Positions 50,073 through 62,399 of a stretch of 64,000 bases of DNA are shown here, one piece after another; the stretch's first letter is position 1; each line of letters starts with the position of its first letter. Source of the DNA: Sphagnum compactum (Eukaryota > Bryophyta > Sphagnopsida > Sphagnales); assembly GCA_965153455.1 (NCBI GenBank), contig OZ234494.1, positions 21,452,001 through 21,516,000 on the forward strand. The letters run 5' to 3'. The position numbers and the translations under genes were made by a program. The notes below the pieces were generated by a model. It ran no database searches. It was not told the DNA's origin and was given only the letters and a program-made list of their open reading frames with translations.

Positions 50073-50700
50073 ATCTCTTCCTGCTCTCCGCTTCACACAT
50101 TTCCAAAACTGCTGGTTCGTTATAAATACCTCTCTGTGGCGCCTTTGATCATCCCTACCGACGCAATGGTATGAAGTTGAGGAATAAGAAGAAGAATGCG
50201 GGCCTGTTCTTGTCTTGGACTCCAACGCTACAGGACAGCAGGGAGACGACCCTGCTGTTGCTGCCCACATTTTTGCTCCCTTCTCTCGCTAGTCCTCCTA
50301 CTTACCTCCTCGTTGCTCCTCCTGTGTCCATCCTATGTCCCTGTCGACTCCCCGTTTCCGACTCCTTCCTGTGCTGCGAGCTTCCCGTGCTCGCTGGCGG
50401 GGTGTTTCCTGTCCGAGGGGGCGCGTTAGCTTCCTGCTGCGTGAAAAGCTCAGAGAGCAAGAGGGAAGAAGACGCAGTAAGCGACCGAAGGTCGGCAGCC
50501 AGAACCACATGAAGCCCATGTCACTGCAGTCTATAACCTCAAAGGGAGGAAAGAGGACGCCACTGCGGACGACTGATGGTCGGCGGTAGGGTCTATCCCA
50601 AACCCTAAAACATAGTCCAGGGATAATAATAGGGTGCTGCATTCTCAGGGTTTTGCAGCTTTTGATCAAGGTGCTCATCGAAGCTCTTTGCCCACATCAC
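50073..50700 (-). promoter_or_regulatory. 5' UTR and promoter region of MinD
   Basis: A region of raised GC content upstream of the MinD start, with a telo-box-like AACCCTAAAA at 50601-50610. Open frames on both strands here match no family and are treated as chance. Confidence 0.5.
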
Positions 50701-52560
50701 TCTTCAGTTGCTTTGCATTCGTATAAGTCCATTCTAAGATTGTAGGATCCTAGAATAGTCAATTCTTAGTAGCTCCAAGGTGCAAAAGTGAAGAGTTATT
50801 CTTTGAGAGATTAGCAGTTATGTCTAAACGGATCATCGGACCCTTTGTACTCTTCAGTTGTGAGGTTATGGGAAGCAAGTCTAATCAGTGCACCTTCAAA
50901 TCAGTGGGTCATGCTTTCACATTTTTGGTGACTTGGGTGTTGAAGTAAGTATGTATGTTCATGAGTGTATTCCTACTCCATGTCTAGGACCTAGGAACCA
51001 CAAATCCATTTTCAGAACAATGAGAGGGTCATATTGCCATGAGTAATCTGTGGAGTAGCATAGAGTCCAACGCGTGCAGCAATTTAAATATATGTAGTGT
51101 GACAAGGTGTTTGAAGGAAAAACCCCAATACTTTCAGAACTGGTCTTCTTTCCCCTGATGAATTCCATGAAGAAACAAACCCATCTGGCTTTTCTGGGGC
51201 ATCATGCTCTCAAGAAACTTCCAGCATTAACTGCCTTTGGTGGGCCTTTGTCCAAGCTGGCCTCCTGAGCTATGCTGTTGGCTGTATATAGCTCCAACTG
51301 GATTGACATTATGGCCTCATTGACATCCAAGTCAACATTACACCAGGGTTGAGGAAGAGGTTGACCACTGGCGAAGAAACATTATGAAATTGTGAAAAGT
51401 GTGGGTTGCCGAGAGTTGTACAAGAGAACTGAAGTATGCTACATTTGCACATAGAGAACCTGGGTTGATGGCTTATTTGATTATTGTGCTCTTGTTACCA
51501 TCTAGCAAGCTTGAGGCGTTGCATAGCTTCTCTGCAGGAGGCATGACATCCCAAACAAACAAACAAACTTCCATGTGTTCTTGACAACCAGTCAATGACA
51601 AATTGGAGTGGGATGGGCACACTCGAAATTGCAACAAAAAATGCTGACAGAAGCAACTTAAGAGGTTGACACAGCAAGCTGCCTTTGAGCACAATGTTGT
51701 TCAAGCTGAAGTGACCACCAAGGACTTGTTGGTTTCTGGAGGGTGCACAGCTCCTTCAGTAAGTCTTCTGTCATGTACTTCAGAGAGCTAGATTCATGTG
51801 ACCCCTTTCAGTTGGGGAAGAAGCTGAATGAAAGCTTACATGTTCATTTACATTAACACTGGACATTTTCAAGCTTCTGTGAGCCACAATATAGAAGTAT
51901 ATGTTGGGAGAAAATGCTTCCTGCACAGTCCAGTTGTCAGATTTGCATGGCGTAGCACCTTCCTATGTCCACCCACTGACAAATCTCATATGAATGAGAG
52001 TTTGAAACAGTGTTTTTTCGAGTCCTGACAATAGCTTTGTTAACTGTAGGAGCTTTATCAGCCTTGGTTATCAGGATGGGTGAGCAGTCACACACAAACC
52101 ATCAGAACTGAATGCAATTGCCCTCCCATTACTTATTGTAGAGTCAATTAAAATGTACAAGAACCAGAGAAGTACTGTGGACGAGTGGCATGTGCATCCA
52201 TGAACCATTGTTGCTGTTGAACCACACATAGTAGATAAAATCAGAGTCCAACTTCCCAGGAAGTGAAGAAGTGGATCTGCTGAAACATATGAACTCATCA
52301 CCCCTCTAATAGTCTCACTTGCATTCTTCAGGCAAACAATGTGTGGACAGTCATAGGCCAGAATCACCAGATAGCAGCAAGAATTTTTGACTGGCATGAC
52401 AATTAGGCTTGCTGCATGAAATAAAACCTGGCCAGACAAAAAAAGGTGTGGGAAGTTGGATCTGACAGTAGTCTCAGTTGGCTACTTGCTGCCTTTTCCG
52501 AATGGAGATTTTGTGAGAGTTGCCTGCAAAAGTACTAAGGCTGTGAGAGATGGAGCTAAG
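50701..52560. other. gene-like composition, no recognised gene
   Basis: Composition is balanced rather than AT-rich, suggesting transcribed or recently duplicated DNA. I could not assemble any protein. The part nearest 52.5 kb might be the degraded 3' end of the PPR pseudogene, but no E or DYW domain is readable in any frame. Confidence 0.4.
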
Positions 52561-52573
52561 AAACACAAAGCCT

Positions 52574-53526
52574 TCATTGCTCTCGAAGAATCCATTGTAT
52601 GCTTGGTAGCAGCAAATGACCAGCAGCATTTTCAGGCTCCAGTTCAAGAACTTGTTTTGCAACATATTCTGCCATCTTCACATTACCATGAATTCTGCAA
52701 GCACTAAGCAAAGCCATCCACACAGCCATATTTGGGTTACAGGGCATCACCTTGATCATATTCTCTACCTCCTGCAGATGGCCAGCACGGCCAAGAAGGT
52801 CAACCATGCAGGTGTAGTGATCCAATTTTGCAGAAATCTTTATGCTCATCAACAAATAATAGCACAGGCCTTCCACCACCAAACTTGCATGGCTACAAGC
52901 TGACAGAACACAAACAAAAGTGACATCATCTGGTTGTACACCTTCTCCACACATCTCAAAATGTTGAAGAGCTTCCTTCCCATGCCCATGCATGGCATAT
53001 CCTCTGAGTATTGCATCACGTGATGGCATCTTGTCACTGTACAAGCATCTTCCGTGCTCCCACATTTGGCATACATGTCAACTAGGCAACTCCCCACAAA
53101 GACATCAGCCTCCCAACCACATTGAATTATGTGTTGATGAGCCCGCAGTCCCTCATCAAGTGCTTGTAAACTAGCACATGCATTGAGAACCGGAACAAAA
53201 GTGAATCTGTCAAGACTCATACGTTTTTGTTGCCTTTATCGGAAAAGCTGAATTGTCTTCTCATATTGCCCAGCCTTGGCATATCTTGCAAGCTTTCTAT
53301 TCCATGAAAAACTGTCCAACTCTAGAGTCCCTGGTGCCGGGGCAGCCAGTTTTGCTTCCACCCATGGAGGGTTTTGTCGGTCACCAAGCCAGAATGCGCC
53401 GTGCGTCTTCTTATGCTTGAAATCTGGATACCTTAGATTCACCTTCTCAGACCTACAATCACACCACTGCAAAGGATCGGAAAAAAAATCTCGCCAGAGT
53501 TTTTCTCTCTGGCTTACTCCAAGGTT
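52574..53526 (-). pseudogene. broken PPR gene with N-terminal OSB-type PDF motif
   Basis: On the minus strand a PDF motif of the organellar single-stranded DNA-binding (OSB) type comes first, at about 53511-53347: LWRDFFSDPLQW, RYPDFKHKKT and PPWVEAKL. It runs directly into PPR repeats (DSFSWNRKLARYAKAGQYEK, then DRFTFVPVLNACASL, DVFVGSCLVDMYAKCG, GYAMHGHGKEALQHFE, PDDVTFVCVLSACSHA, HYTCMVDLLGRAGHL and AVWMALLSACRIHG). PPR proteins bind organellar RNA. Two lesions are visible: an in-frame TAA at 53236-53238 and a frameshift near 53040 with loss of several residues. The frame also ends at 52574 before any complete C-terminal E or DYW domain. The likely start region is at or above 53679. As the reading frame is otherwise well kept, the loss looks recent. 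Confidence 0.82.
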
Positions 53527-53699
53527 TCCACCCCAAGACGTTGCTACCGCTCTGTGGCCACAAGCCATTATATGTCCTAACCGTGGGGACTCAAGCATGA
53601 TGCACCGAAGGCGCACTGCCATCACCATGACGACTCGAAAGATCAACACGAACTGAAGCAGTTCGAATTCACGCAACACGGTTTAAACTTTACTCCCAA

Positions 53700-56600
53700 C
53701 GACGTCTCAAAAGAGCTTCCGTCGCCGACTGGTTCAATTCGCGAGAAATTCGATGAGCTCTTGTTATCATTTGACGTACAATTCGTATAGGAGAAGGGCT
53801 TGTACTCAGGTCCTTTTCTTACGTAAAGCAGAGTTGGGATTTTTTCAGTTTTTAGAAATACTGAGAGGCCCGCTAGTACCTTCCGCTGGTCAGAAGATCC
53901 CAGTACAGCCTGGCTAGTTCCTTCCACAACAGAAGATCCCGCTTGCTGAAAACAAGTTTCTTCGTGCAGGTGACGGAGCTCTGAAAATACAAAGGACAAA
54001 TCCAAGCTGTGATTTACGATTGCAAGACGTTTTCTAAGTTGAATCTTCTTAATGAAAATTGACGCCCGAGATTTCTTTTAATAATTCAATTGCTTAAATT
54101 GCTCTAGTACCTATTTCTTTTGCATCATGAGCGGTTCTGCATGCTGCATGTTCATATGCATATAGATAAAGAGAATTTCACAATGAATTATCATTTTGTG
54201 GGTCAACACAATTGACGTCCTATATATTCTTATTTTAAGCAAATCTCTTGTAGAAGAGATACCTATGCGGCATGCCACTCTCCACAGCTATTTTGTTGGC
54301 AACCCACTTAAAGGTTCAGGTGTTTCAGGAACTCTCAACCAGTGTCTTTTTTTTCTGGGGTAAATTTTTTGATGGCAATCCTCACATGATTTTAATTGTG
54401 GGGCAAAAATTGCTCAAAGTAACCATAATTTGAGAGGAAAAAGCTGAAATCACCATATTTAGACAACAAGTTGAGTATGTTGCCAAAAACGTAGTAGGAG
54501 TCCTAAATTTTTCCAATGTCCTCTTGTACTTGTAGCCAATCTTGGTTGGTTAAAGTCTTCTTGTGGATGATCACCAACCCACCTACCTCACAAAATTGAA
54601 AAGGAAAGCTCTGCTCTGGAGCAGTGATTCTTTTTGGACAATTTTTGTCTTTGATTCAACAAAAGAATTTGGATTTTTTAAATGCGTTTTTTCTAGTCGA
54701 AATTCAACTAACTTTGCTAATGTTTTGGAAAAACTCACAAATTTTTTGTTCTGGTAAATTTTTTTTAAAAAAAACTGCTCTCAACTTGTAGTCTAATTGT
54801 TCATGACTAGTTGCAATGTTCTGTCCTAAACTAAAACTGCGGATGGCAATTGGCCATTAAGGGGGTATTTCGATTGTGTTTGAGTACAATTTGTGTGTAT
54901 TTTGCCTTCAGGTATGAAGCAGATGCAGAGTTAGTGCTCTCTGTGTCGGTTCTTCAGTCTCTTCAAAGTAGTGAGCACCAGTCTGTGTAGTGCTCATTGA
55001 TCCCTTGTTTCCTTTCCTGGATGTGATGAACAACGGCGCTCTCTCCCTCCTTTTGGAATCCTGCCCCCAAGAATTCTGAAGATCATTCATGAATGAGCCA
55101 TGAGGATGTAGGGTAGAGGGTTCTCATACAAAGCAAGTCTTGTACATCACATAAACTGATTCATATTGGTTGTGTAGATTGAATATTCAAGCACCTTGTG
55201 TATAATTTCAAAATTTTCAGTAGATTCATTTTCAAGGTAGAGATGTCTGGAAACACACCGTGTCTTTGGGTCTTAGTTTGACCCTTTAATCTTTGTTTCA
55301 TCCTCAACTTGAGTGTATCCATAGAGTAAGTGAAATTGGATATTGTTGCATCAAAATGGGTATCAATTCACAAGATTTACATAATCGAATTTTGACAAAA
55401 CACAATGAGTGCTTTCTCTCTCTTGCTACTCCTCACCAAGCTTCTCATTAAAACTAGACTTGTCACCCCACCTACCAAGTCTTTTATTTGTTGCATCTTT
55501 TTTTGATCAAAATGTCAAATCAATACAAATGCAAAACAAAAAGTTAGTATGAAACGAATTTCATAAGGCATGAAAATTGGGTGGTGTTAGCTTGCATGCC
55601 TCAAACCATTATGTTCACATGGTAGATTTCATGTCATTAAATTTCATGGTGGATAACATCAACTATTCAATCAAGGAGTTTATATTATTAAGTAATACAA
55701 TGACAAGGAATACTTAATAAGATATTTGAAACAAGTTATGGTGTATCTTCTAGCACTTTGAACAATATTTTTTTGATCAAATTTGCCAAAAACCTAAAGC
55801 TTAAAAAACAACATTTTTTTGGATCTTCTCAAAAATCTCTTTAAATATAAAGGGAGCAATTCCATGTGTCCAAGGTTTTTACATCACCATATTACCATCT
55901 TACCATCCACTTTAATTCAACCATGATGGGCCATAAGCATGGTAAAGTATGCTAGCCAAAAACACTTGCTAGTTTTTTGAAAAGTATTCATAAAATATAT
56001 TTTAATGTATTTAATCCATGAATATTATTTAAGTTATGATCAACAATTATAAGTTCTTTGACTTCATGCATAATATTGAAAAAACACATGTTTTAATATG
56101 CATTTAAATACATTTTTTTGAAATGTAAGTATAGAAAGTACATGTCACAATTTTGCAAAATTGAGTTACAAGTAAAGGAAAATAAAATATTAATTAGAAT
56201 AATTATACTCTCAAGTTGATGAAGGCCTAATGTGTATGGATATAGTTTCAACTTTTCATATTGTAGTCATAATCTATCAAAGTTTTAGTATTATTTTGAA
56301 AATAAAGAACAACCAACCAATTTAGAACATACTTTTCATCCATTTTCGTACATGGAAATTCTTCAAACTTTATGTACAACTTACAATAAACTCAATGAAG
56401 TGCCCTATGATTTCAAAATGAAATTTAAATATGTTTTTAATATCCTTTTTAATGTTAATGTTGAAAAAAATTGTTTTTGAAATAAAAGTTTTTAGGACTA
56501 CTTTTTTGGCATATTTTATCATGCTTGGACTCGATGAAATTACTTGAAACTTTTCCGTAAAAGATTAAATGTTGTGAAAGCTCTATAAAAGCTTCCATGA

Positions 56601-59340
56601 GTTACTCCCTCCCTCACCAAAGTTTCAAGCCTAGGTTTTGTAAATTTTAATTCATAAAAATAATGTTGAGACCACATGAAGACCTTTATTCTTTCTCACA
56701 ATTAATTACAAAGGTATGAGGTATTTAAAATACATGAGGTCATTTTTCATGATGATACAATGGCAAACATTGCGTATGTGCTAGAAATCTCCATTTGGAT
56801 TTGATTTAAAACCCACTTGTGTGAATATATGTTTTATATGTTTCCAAAAGTAAATCTCAATCATGTATGTAAATGTGTATGGAATTGCAAGAGGTCAATG
56901 TTCAAAACAATCAAGGTCTTGTGAGCCTAATGTCAATTCCTTCTTTTGTCTTTTCACCCCTTCCTCTTTTCAATTGATTTAATGACATATGAATTGTCAA
57001 GATGGACCCAAAACATCTAGATTATTTGTGGCCATGACATTAGAATAACTAATGACGTTCACTCAAGTCATTGCATGCTTCAATGTGTTGTAATTAGTTG
57101 CTTTGAAAGCAAGGCCATCATTGATTCATGTATCAATAATTCAATATATGATGGCAAAATGACAAAATCAAAGTTCATACACATTACCACATGTGAAATG
57201 CACCATATATGATTGGTGGTGCATGCTGGATTGAAAATGTTATTGCATTTGCTTTAAGAACTTATCATTGTTTGGAAATTAAAAGAAAGCTTTCAAAATT
57301 GATTTTATCAATTCAAAGGTGCATGAAAATAACAAAGAAAAAACAAAGGAGAAGGCGAAACATTTCATCATCAATGAAAAATGTTACCTATTACACTTTA
57401 ATTTTCAACAATTTGTACTCATTTATAAAAACTACAAGGAGGAACTCCTTGAGCTATGCATAGTCTCTCTATTTGAATACCAAAAAAAATTAAACCAAAT
57501 TTTAATACATCATTGAATGGAAGAACATAGAAATTTGATGTTATCACCTTAAACATAATACAATTTGAATGTCACACAACACAATAAAAACTAACTAAGA
57601 TTTACACAATAAGGTCGTAAGATTTTGTACACACAAATTTTTGTGAAAACAAAGGCATACTAAGACCATTCATTGTTTTACACATTTTGAAAAAATATTT
57701 AGGAAAGCTTGTCAAAATTTTATGTTAAATGGAAGTAAAATATAACATACACACACAATGTAGTCCTTTATATATTCAATGCAACAAAATATATGTACAT
57801 TCTTGGTAACACATTTTTCCATGAATCTAAATCTATATATAGGCAATAGAAATATATGATGTGTTGAAACTTTGAAAATTGTTCTATAAACTCTATGATT
57901 TTTAGCACCCTTGTGATGGACATAAGTTATTCCATTGTAGCCTAAATTGAATGCTTGACAGGTTGAGCCAACTTTTTAGTAACTAGTTGGCTACATAATA
58001 ATAACATGTCATGATGAAGTGGTTGGCTCCAAAGTCCTATTTCAATAAAAGTATTTGAAAATTAGACTCTACACATGTTTTTTCATAATGTCAATGTTTT
58101 TCTTGTTTTGCTTACATCTTGTTTCAACCCCATGGTTTGATAAATGACTTATATTTCCAAAGTAATATGTTTTTTTCAACATTTTACAATAAATCCTTCA
58201 CATGATTTATGAATGGTAATACATTGCACCATTAATATACAACCTTATACATTTTTTGCAAGAGTTGCATGTGACATGATTAAATATGCTCCCAAAAAAT
58301 GGATATCTATCTCTTGCACCTTGCCTCTCATTTTGTGACATGAAATGCTAGGAAAGAATAAAAGGTTAAAAAATTTAAAGATTTAATCATTAATGACAAA
58401 TTTGCTCTCTAGCATGTTGTGGAAAAAAAACATTGGAGCATTTTTTGTTAGCGAGGTTACAATTGTAAGGAATGTGATAATAATATGACATGCTTGCATC
58501 TCCTCCTCCATCATTTCGGTCACAATTTTTTTGCTCTTGTGTTTCATCTCTAGCAAATGGTACCCTTCTTTTGATCTAAAGTTTCCAAGTGATTCTTAAT
58601 CCTAAATTGACATTTGCACAATTTTCAAAATTATAAATCAAGGACCCAAAAAACGTATATCAATTAAAGCAAGATTATAGTAGACAACAATGACAACAAG
58701 AATAAGAAATGCAACGAATAGACATGTATGTGTCAAATACAAAAATCAACAACAAAGAAAGTTATTTTGAGAAGAACTTTTGTGCACAACATCTTTCTTC
58801 TTCAACAAAAATTATAGATAAGAGTAAAAGAACAACTACCTTCCTTTGTGACTACCTATTTTGGACAATTTTTCAACCCATACAACAAAATCAAATTGGT
58901 TTTCAAGAAATTGGCATCTAAAAGATGAAAATAAGAAGAAAGAATAAATTATTACAACTTTCAATCTTTACTCACTTATTGCATTTTAGGGTTTCTTTGG
59001 CCTAGCTTCTCACTTTTCAACCTACCTCTTCAAAATTTTGACCCAAAAAATGCAAGACAAATTGGGTGTTAAAAAATCACTAAGAACACTTTCTCTTTAT
59101 TCACCAAGCTCCAAAAATACAAAACGCAAAAAGATCGTTCTCTCTATTTGCACTCTTCACTAAGCTCAAAAAATGCTTCCTCTTTCCCATTACTCTTCAC
59201 CAAACTTCACAAAAGACACTTTGCCACTCCTCACCAAGTTCCAAAAAAACATAGATCACAAAGCTTTGTTTTACCTAAAAACCTTGAAAAAAAATGAACC
59301 TACTCCTATGAGCTTTCTTAAACCTCTACATTGTCATGCG
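53700..59340. other. AT-rich gene-free spacer
   Basis: I see no coding or RNA gene. The sequence holds low-complexity A/T runs. At 59.08-59.25 kb a CTCTTCACCAAGCTCCAAAA-like word recurs four times in degenerate form, with one more related copy near 55427. No transposon ends were identified. Confidence 0.5.
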
Positions 59341-59357
59341 CACGATGGGCAATGGTA

Positions 59358-59520
59358 GCTTCAAGGGAGAATTTAGTGTTGTGTGCACAAGAAGGCAAAA
59401 ATTCCTCAATGAAAGACATGGTGTTGTTATGTGCGCAAGAAGACACATATTGCTTCAAGGGAGAACATGGTGTTATTATGTATGTAAGAAGACAAGGATT
59501 GCTTCAAGGGAGAACACAAG
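59358..59520. repeat. minisatellite with ~48-bp units
   Basis: Units start at 59358, 59404, 59452 and 59501 (partial). They share GCTTCAAGGGAGAA (changed in unit 2), a GTGTTRTTATGT block and AAGAAG.CA. Unit lengths are 46, 48 and 49 bp. Confidence 0.85.
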
Positions 59521-60639
59521 ATGAAACTTAGAAGAACATTGATTTTGGTACAAATCTAAGTTTCATTATTTTTTTCCTTTGTGGATGTCTACCTTGTATT
59601 CCTCAACTCATATCACATTTGACTAAAATAGGCCATTTGCATACCAAAACACTTACCAATATTTCAATGTATTTAATAAAATTGTCATGAGAAATCAACC
59701 CCACACCCATTCTATTAGCATGATGACAATAAGCCCCATGAAAAACTTTAAACATACCTATTCATAGGAGAAAGAGATGACATGGATTGGCACATGGTAA
59801 TTTAATCTCTTTTCACAAAATCCACCAATATCATTTGTTGTGCTTATCTGCATTCTTTTCATCTTTTTTTATTAGCATTCAATTTTTACAATAAGCACAA
59901 CAAGTCTTTTATTTCAACAAACAAGCATTCAATCTCGTTCCAAGCACTTAATATTCGGTACCATGGGGTGTAACCTTTGAATGATTTTCGAACACGCTAC
60001 AATCCAATTCAGCTCTTGAATAAATGTTACAGGTTTGTGTTTTCGAACTAGGAAACAAACATGGATACCTTGTTAAACCATAAGTAAGTAGGTAAATAAT
60101 AAGTTGTAGGTATTTCAACTTTTAAATTTAGTAGATCACAATTCAAAATAATTATTTATTTATATAATAAATGACAATTATAAAATGTCATACGATGTAA
60201 ACCATTCACCTTCACAAACACATTGAACCAAATCCTTAGCCAAAAAATTCATGTTGTCACAAAAGAAAATTAATTAAAAAAATATGTTGCCACACAGAAA
60301 ATAATTTAATAAAAATGTTTTGTCCAAAATGATTTATTGAGACATATTTTAAAGTTGGTCTAAAAATCTCTCTACCTTTGCACCTTTTTCACCTCCAACC
60401 CTTCTTAGAACTCCAACTATTGTACTCAACAAAAGTTGTCAACTATTAACAATTTTCATCTACTGCAAATGATTTTTAAAAAGTTTGCTTTTAGTTGTAC
60501 AAATTCAATTATCAATTGCACAAACTTAAGATGAAACTAATTTTACCATCAATAGTGGTGATAAAAACAATTTCACACCCCATTCAAGGTCGATGTGTTT
60601 TTTAAAGGAATATTTTTAATTTTGTCGTTACCAAAATTG

Positions 60640-61460
60640 CCTACGTTGTTACCGGTGTTGGGTGGATATCACCTTTTTGGGATATCCATCAAATAAGGAT
60701 ATCTACCTTTTAATTGTTTACCGAATAAGGATATTATATTTTTATTTATTTTTAAATTCAAAAATCCTGGTTAGATATTAGATTTTCACATTTTTAATCT
60801 GACCCAGATATCAATATTCCCAGGTATCTGTCGCTTATTTATTAGTGGGATATGAGCATATCTAAATATCAAAAATTCACTTGCCAATTATGTTGTGTAC
60901 TAGTTTTTTTTTTGGGAGAAAAATCTTGAAAAGGCAACATCCTGTTTTATAAGGAAATTTTGTCACAAATATTCTTTTTTTTTTTAAACATTTGAAAAAA
61001 ATCATAAATTAAAATTTCAAGAAAATATAACCACAATAATAATTACTAGTGACTACAACTTTGAAGAAACCTCTGATAATATGTCCCCAGAGTAGTTTAA
61101 AATTTTCTAGGGATTCTTGTCACCCTAGATGCATCAAGGAAATGAAAAAAAAAAAAAAAAACCAATGTTACAAATCTAACCTAATTAGTAATCTAACCTA
61201 ATTAATAGCTATTAACTTTAATATCTAGCCCCGGATCTGATATCCAAGTTGAATATCAACATCTTTAATATCCAACATAATTTTCGAATATCAAAGTTTT
61301 GAATAGTATGATGGGTGATATCCGACACCTCAAATATCAACCTGGATATCACCCACAGTGATACCCATTGGATATCATTTTTGATATCTGACTGGATATC
61401 CGAAGCGGATACTCTGTTTTTTCTAAATATCCGCCCAATGGTGGTTGTTACCCTGTTTGT
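60640..61460. mobile_element. GATATCC-rich element with imperfect terminal inverted repeats
   Basis: The left end, GTTACCGGTGTTGGGTGGATATC near 60648, is partly mirrored by the right end near 61425-61453 (ATATCCGCCCAATGGTGG, then GTTACC). Between them GGATATC/GATATCC and ATATC words recur more than twenty times, mainly at 60655-60870 and 61220-61440. There is no coding capacity. Subterminal repeats of a short palindromic word are typical of hAT-type non-autonomous elements, where they bind transposase; the assignment to hAT is an inference. Confidence 0.6.
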
Positions 61461-62399
61461 ATGAATGTTCAAGACTTTAAGCCATTTTTATCACCATTTT
61501 ATTCATATTCAAAGATTTAGGTTAGAAATATGGTACAATCTCTTCATCCATGGATGAGACTACCAAAACCAAAACCAATCATTGGATTCACAATTTATAT
61601 AATCAACAATCTTTCGTAAGAATTTTAGCCGAAATCAAGCAAGGATGGTAAAATATCAAAGCTCACTTGAGTTCATGCAATCCACAAGGTATGTGATGTC
61701 CAAGGTTGGCTTTGAAATTTCATTAAAATTAAAAAAAACATTTTTTTTTTTACAAAATCCTTTTATAATATTGTTGGCTACTTACTAGAACCTAATATTG
61801 TGATTTTTATTAAACGTTTCTCGAAAACTAGCAATTAAAAATTTCAAAAAATCATTTTTTCATTTTCCATTGTTAAATTCAATAGAAAACAAGAACATTG
61901 ATTTAAAGTTGAGGTGAACCAAGTGTTTTTTTTCCTCTCTAGTTTTTTTCAATTTTTTCATGGAGCCAAAGTGACAATCATCCGTAAAATGATTTTGCCA
62001 GATTTGGAGCTAAGTTTCATATTCCATCTTGTTACTGTAAATTGATATGAAAGTTTTAAGAACTTTTTAAAATGTTTTTGCTTGCCTATTGAAACCTATT
62101 ATGGAAATCTGGAAATAAATTATGTAATGGTGTAAGTTATATACAAATTCCACCTGGCTGATCAATGATTCTTTGGGTGAATTACATACTTTTAAACCTT
62201 AAAAATCTAATTTCAACTTACCTATAAGGCTTGGGTTTTTTAATTGATGAAGTGTCCCAAAATCCATCAAAATTTAGGAGAAAAATATTAAATATCACAA
62301 GAATTTTAGGACAGATTCCAATAGGTACACAAGAATGTTTAATTTTCTTTATTTCAACATCTGATTTGTCTAAAATTTCCTGTGGCGGTCATCATTTGA

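Noticed and set aside
50073-50270. Upstream ATG extending MinD by 66 residues
   Set aside because: The added sequence has no targeting or family character and makes the leader longer than usual for plastid MinD; the ATG at 50072 is preferred.
50171-50678. Frames on both strands upstream of MinD
   Set aside because: Composition-driven frames in the MinD 5' region without recognisable motifs or splice partners.
52071-52439. Minus-strand frame considered as a DYW or E domain of the PPR gene
   Set aside because: None of the expected motifs (HSEKLAIAFGL, CxDCH, DYW end) appears in any frame.
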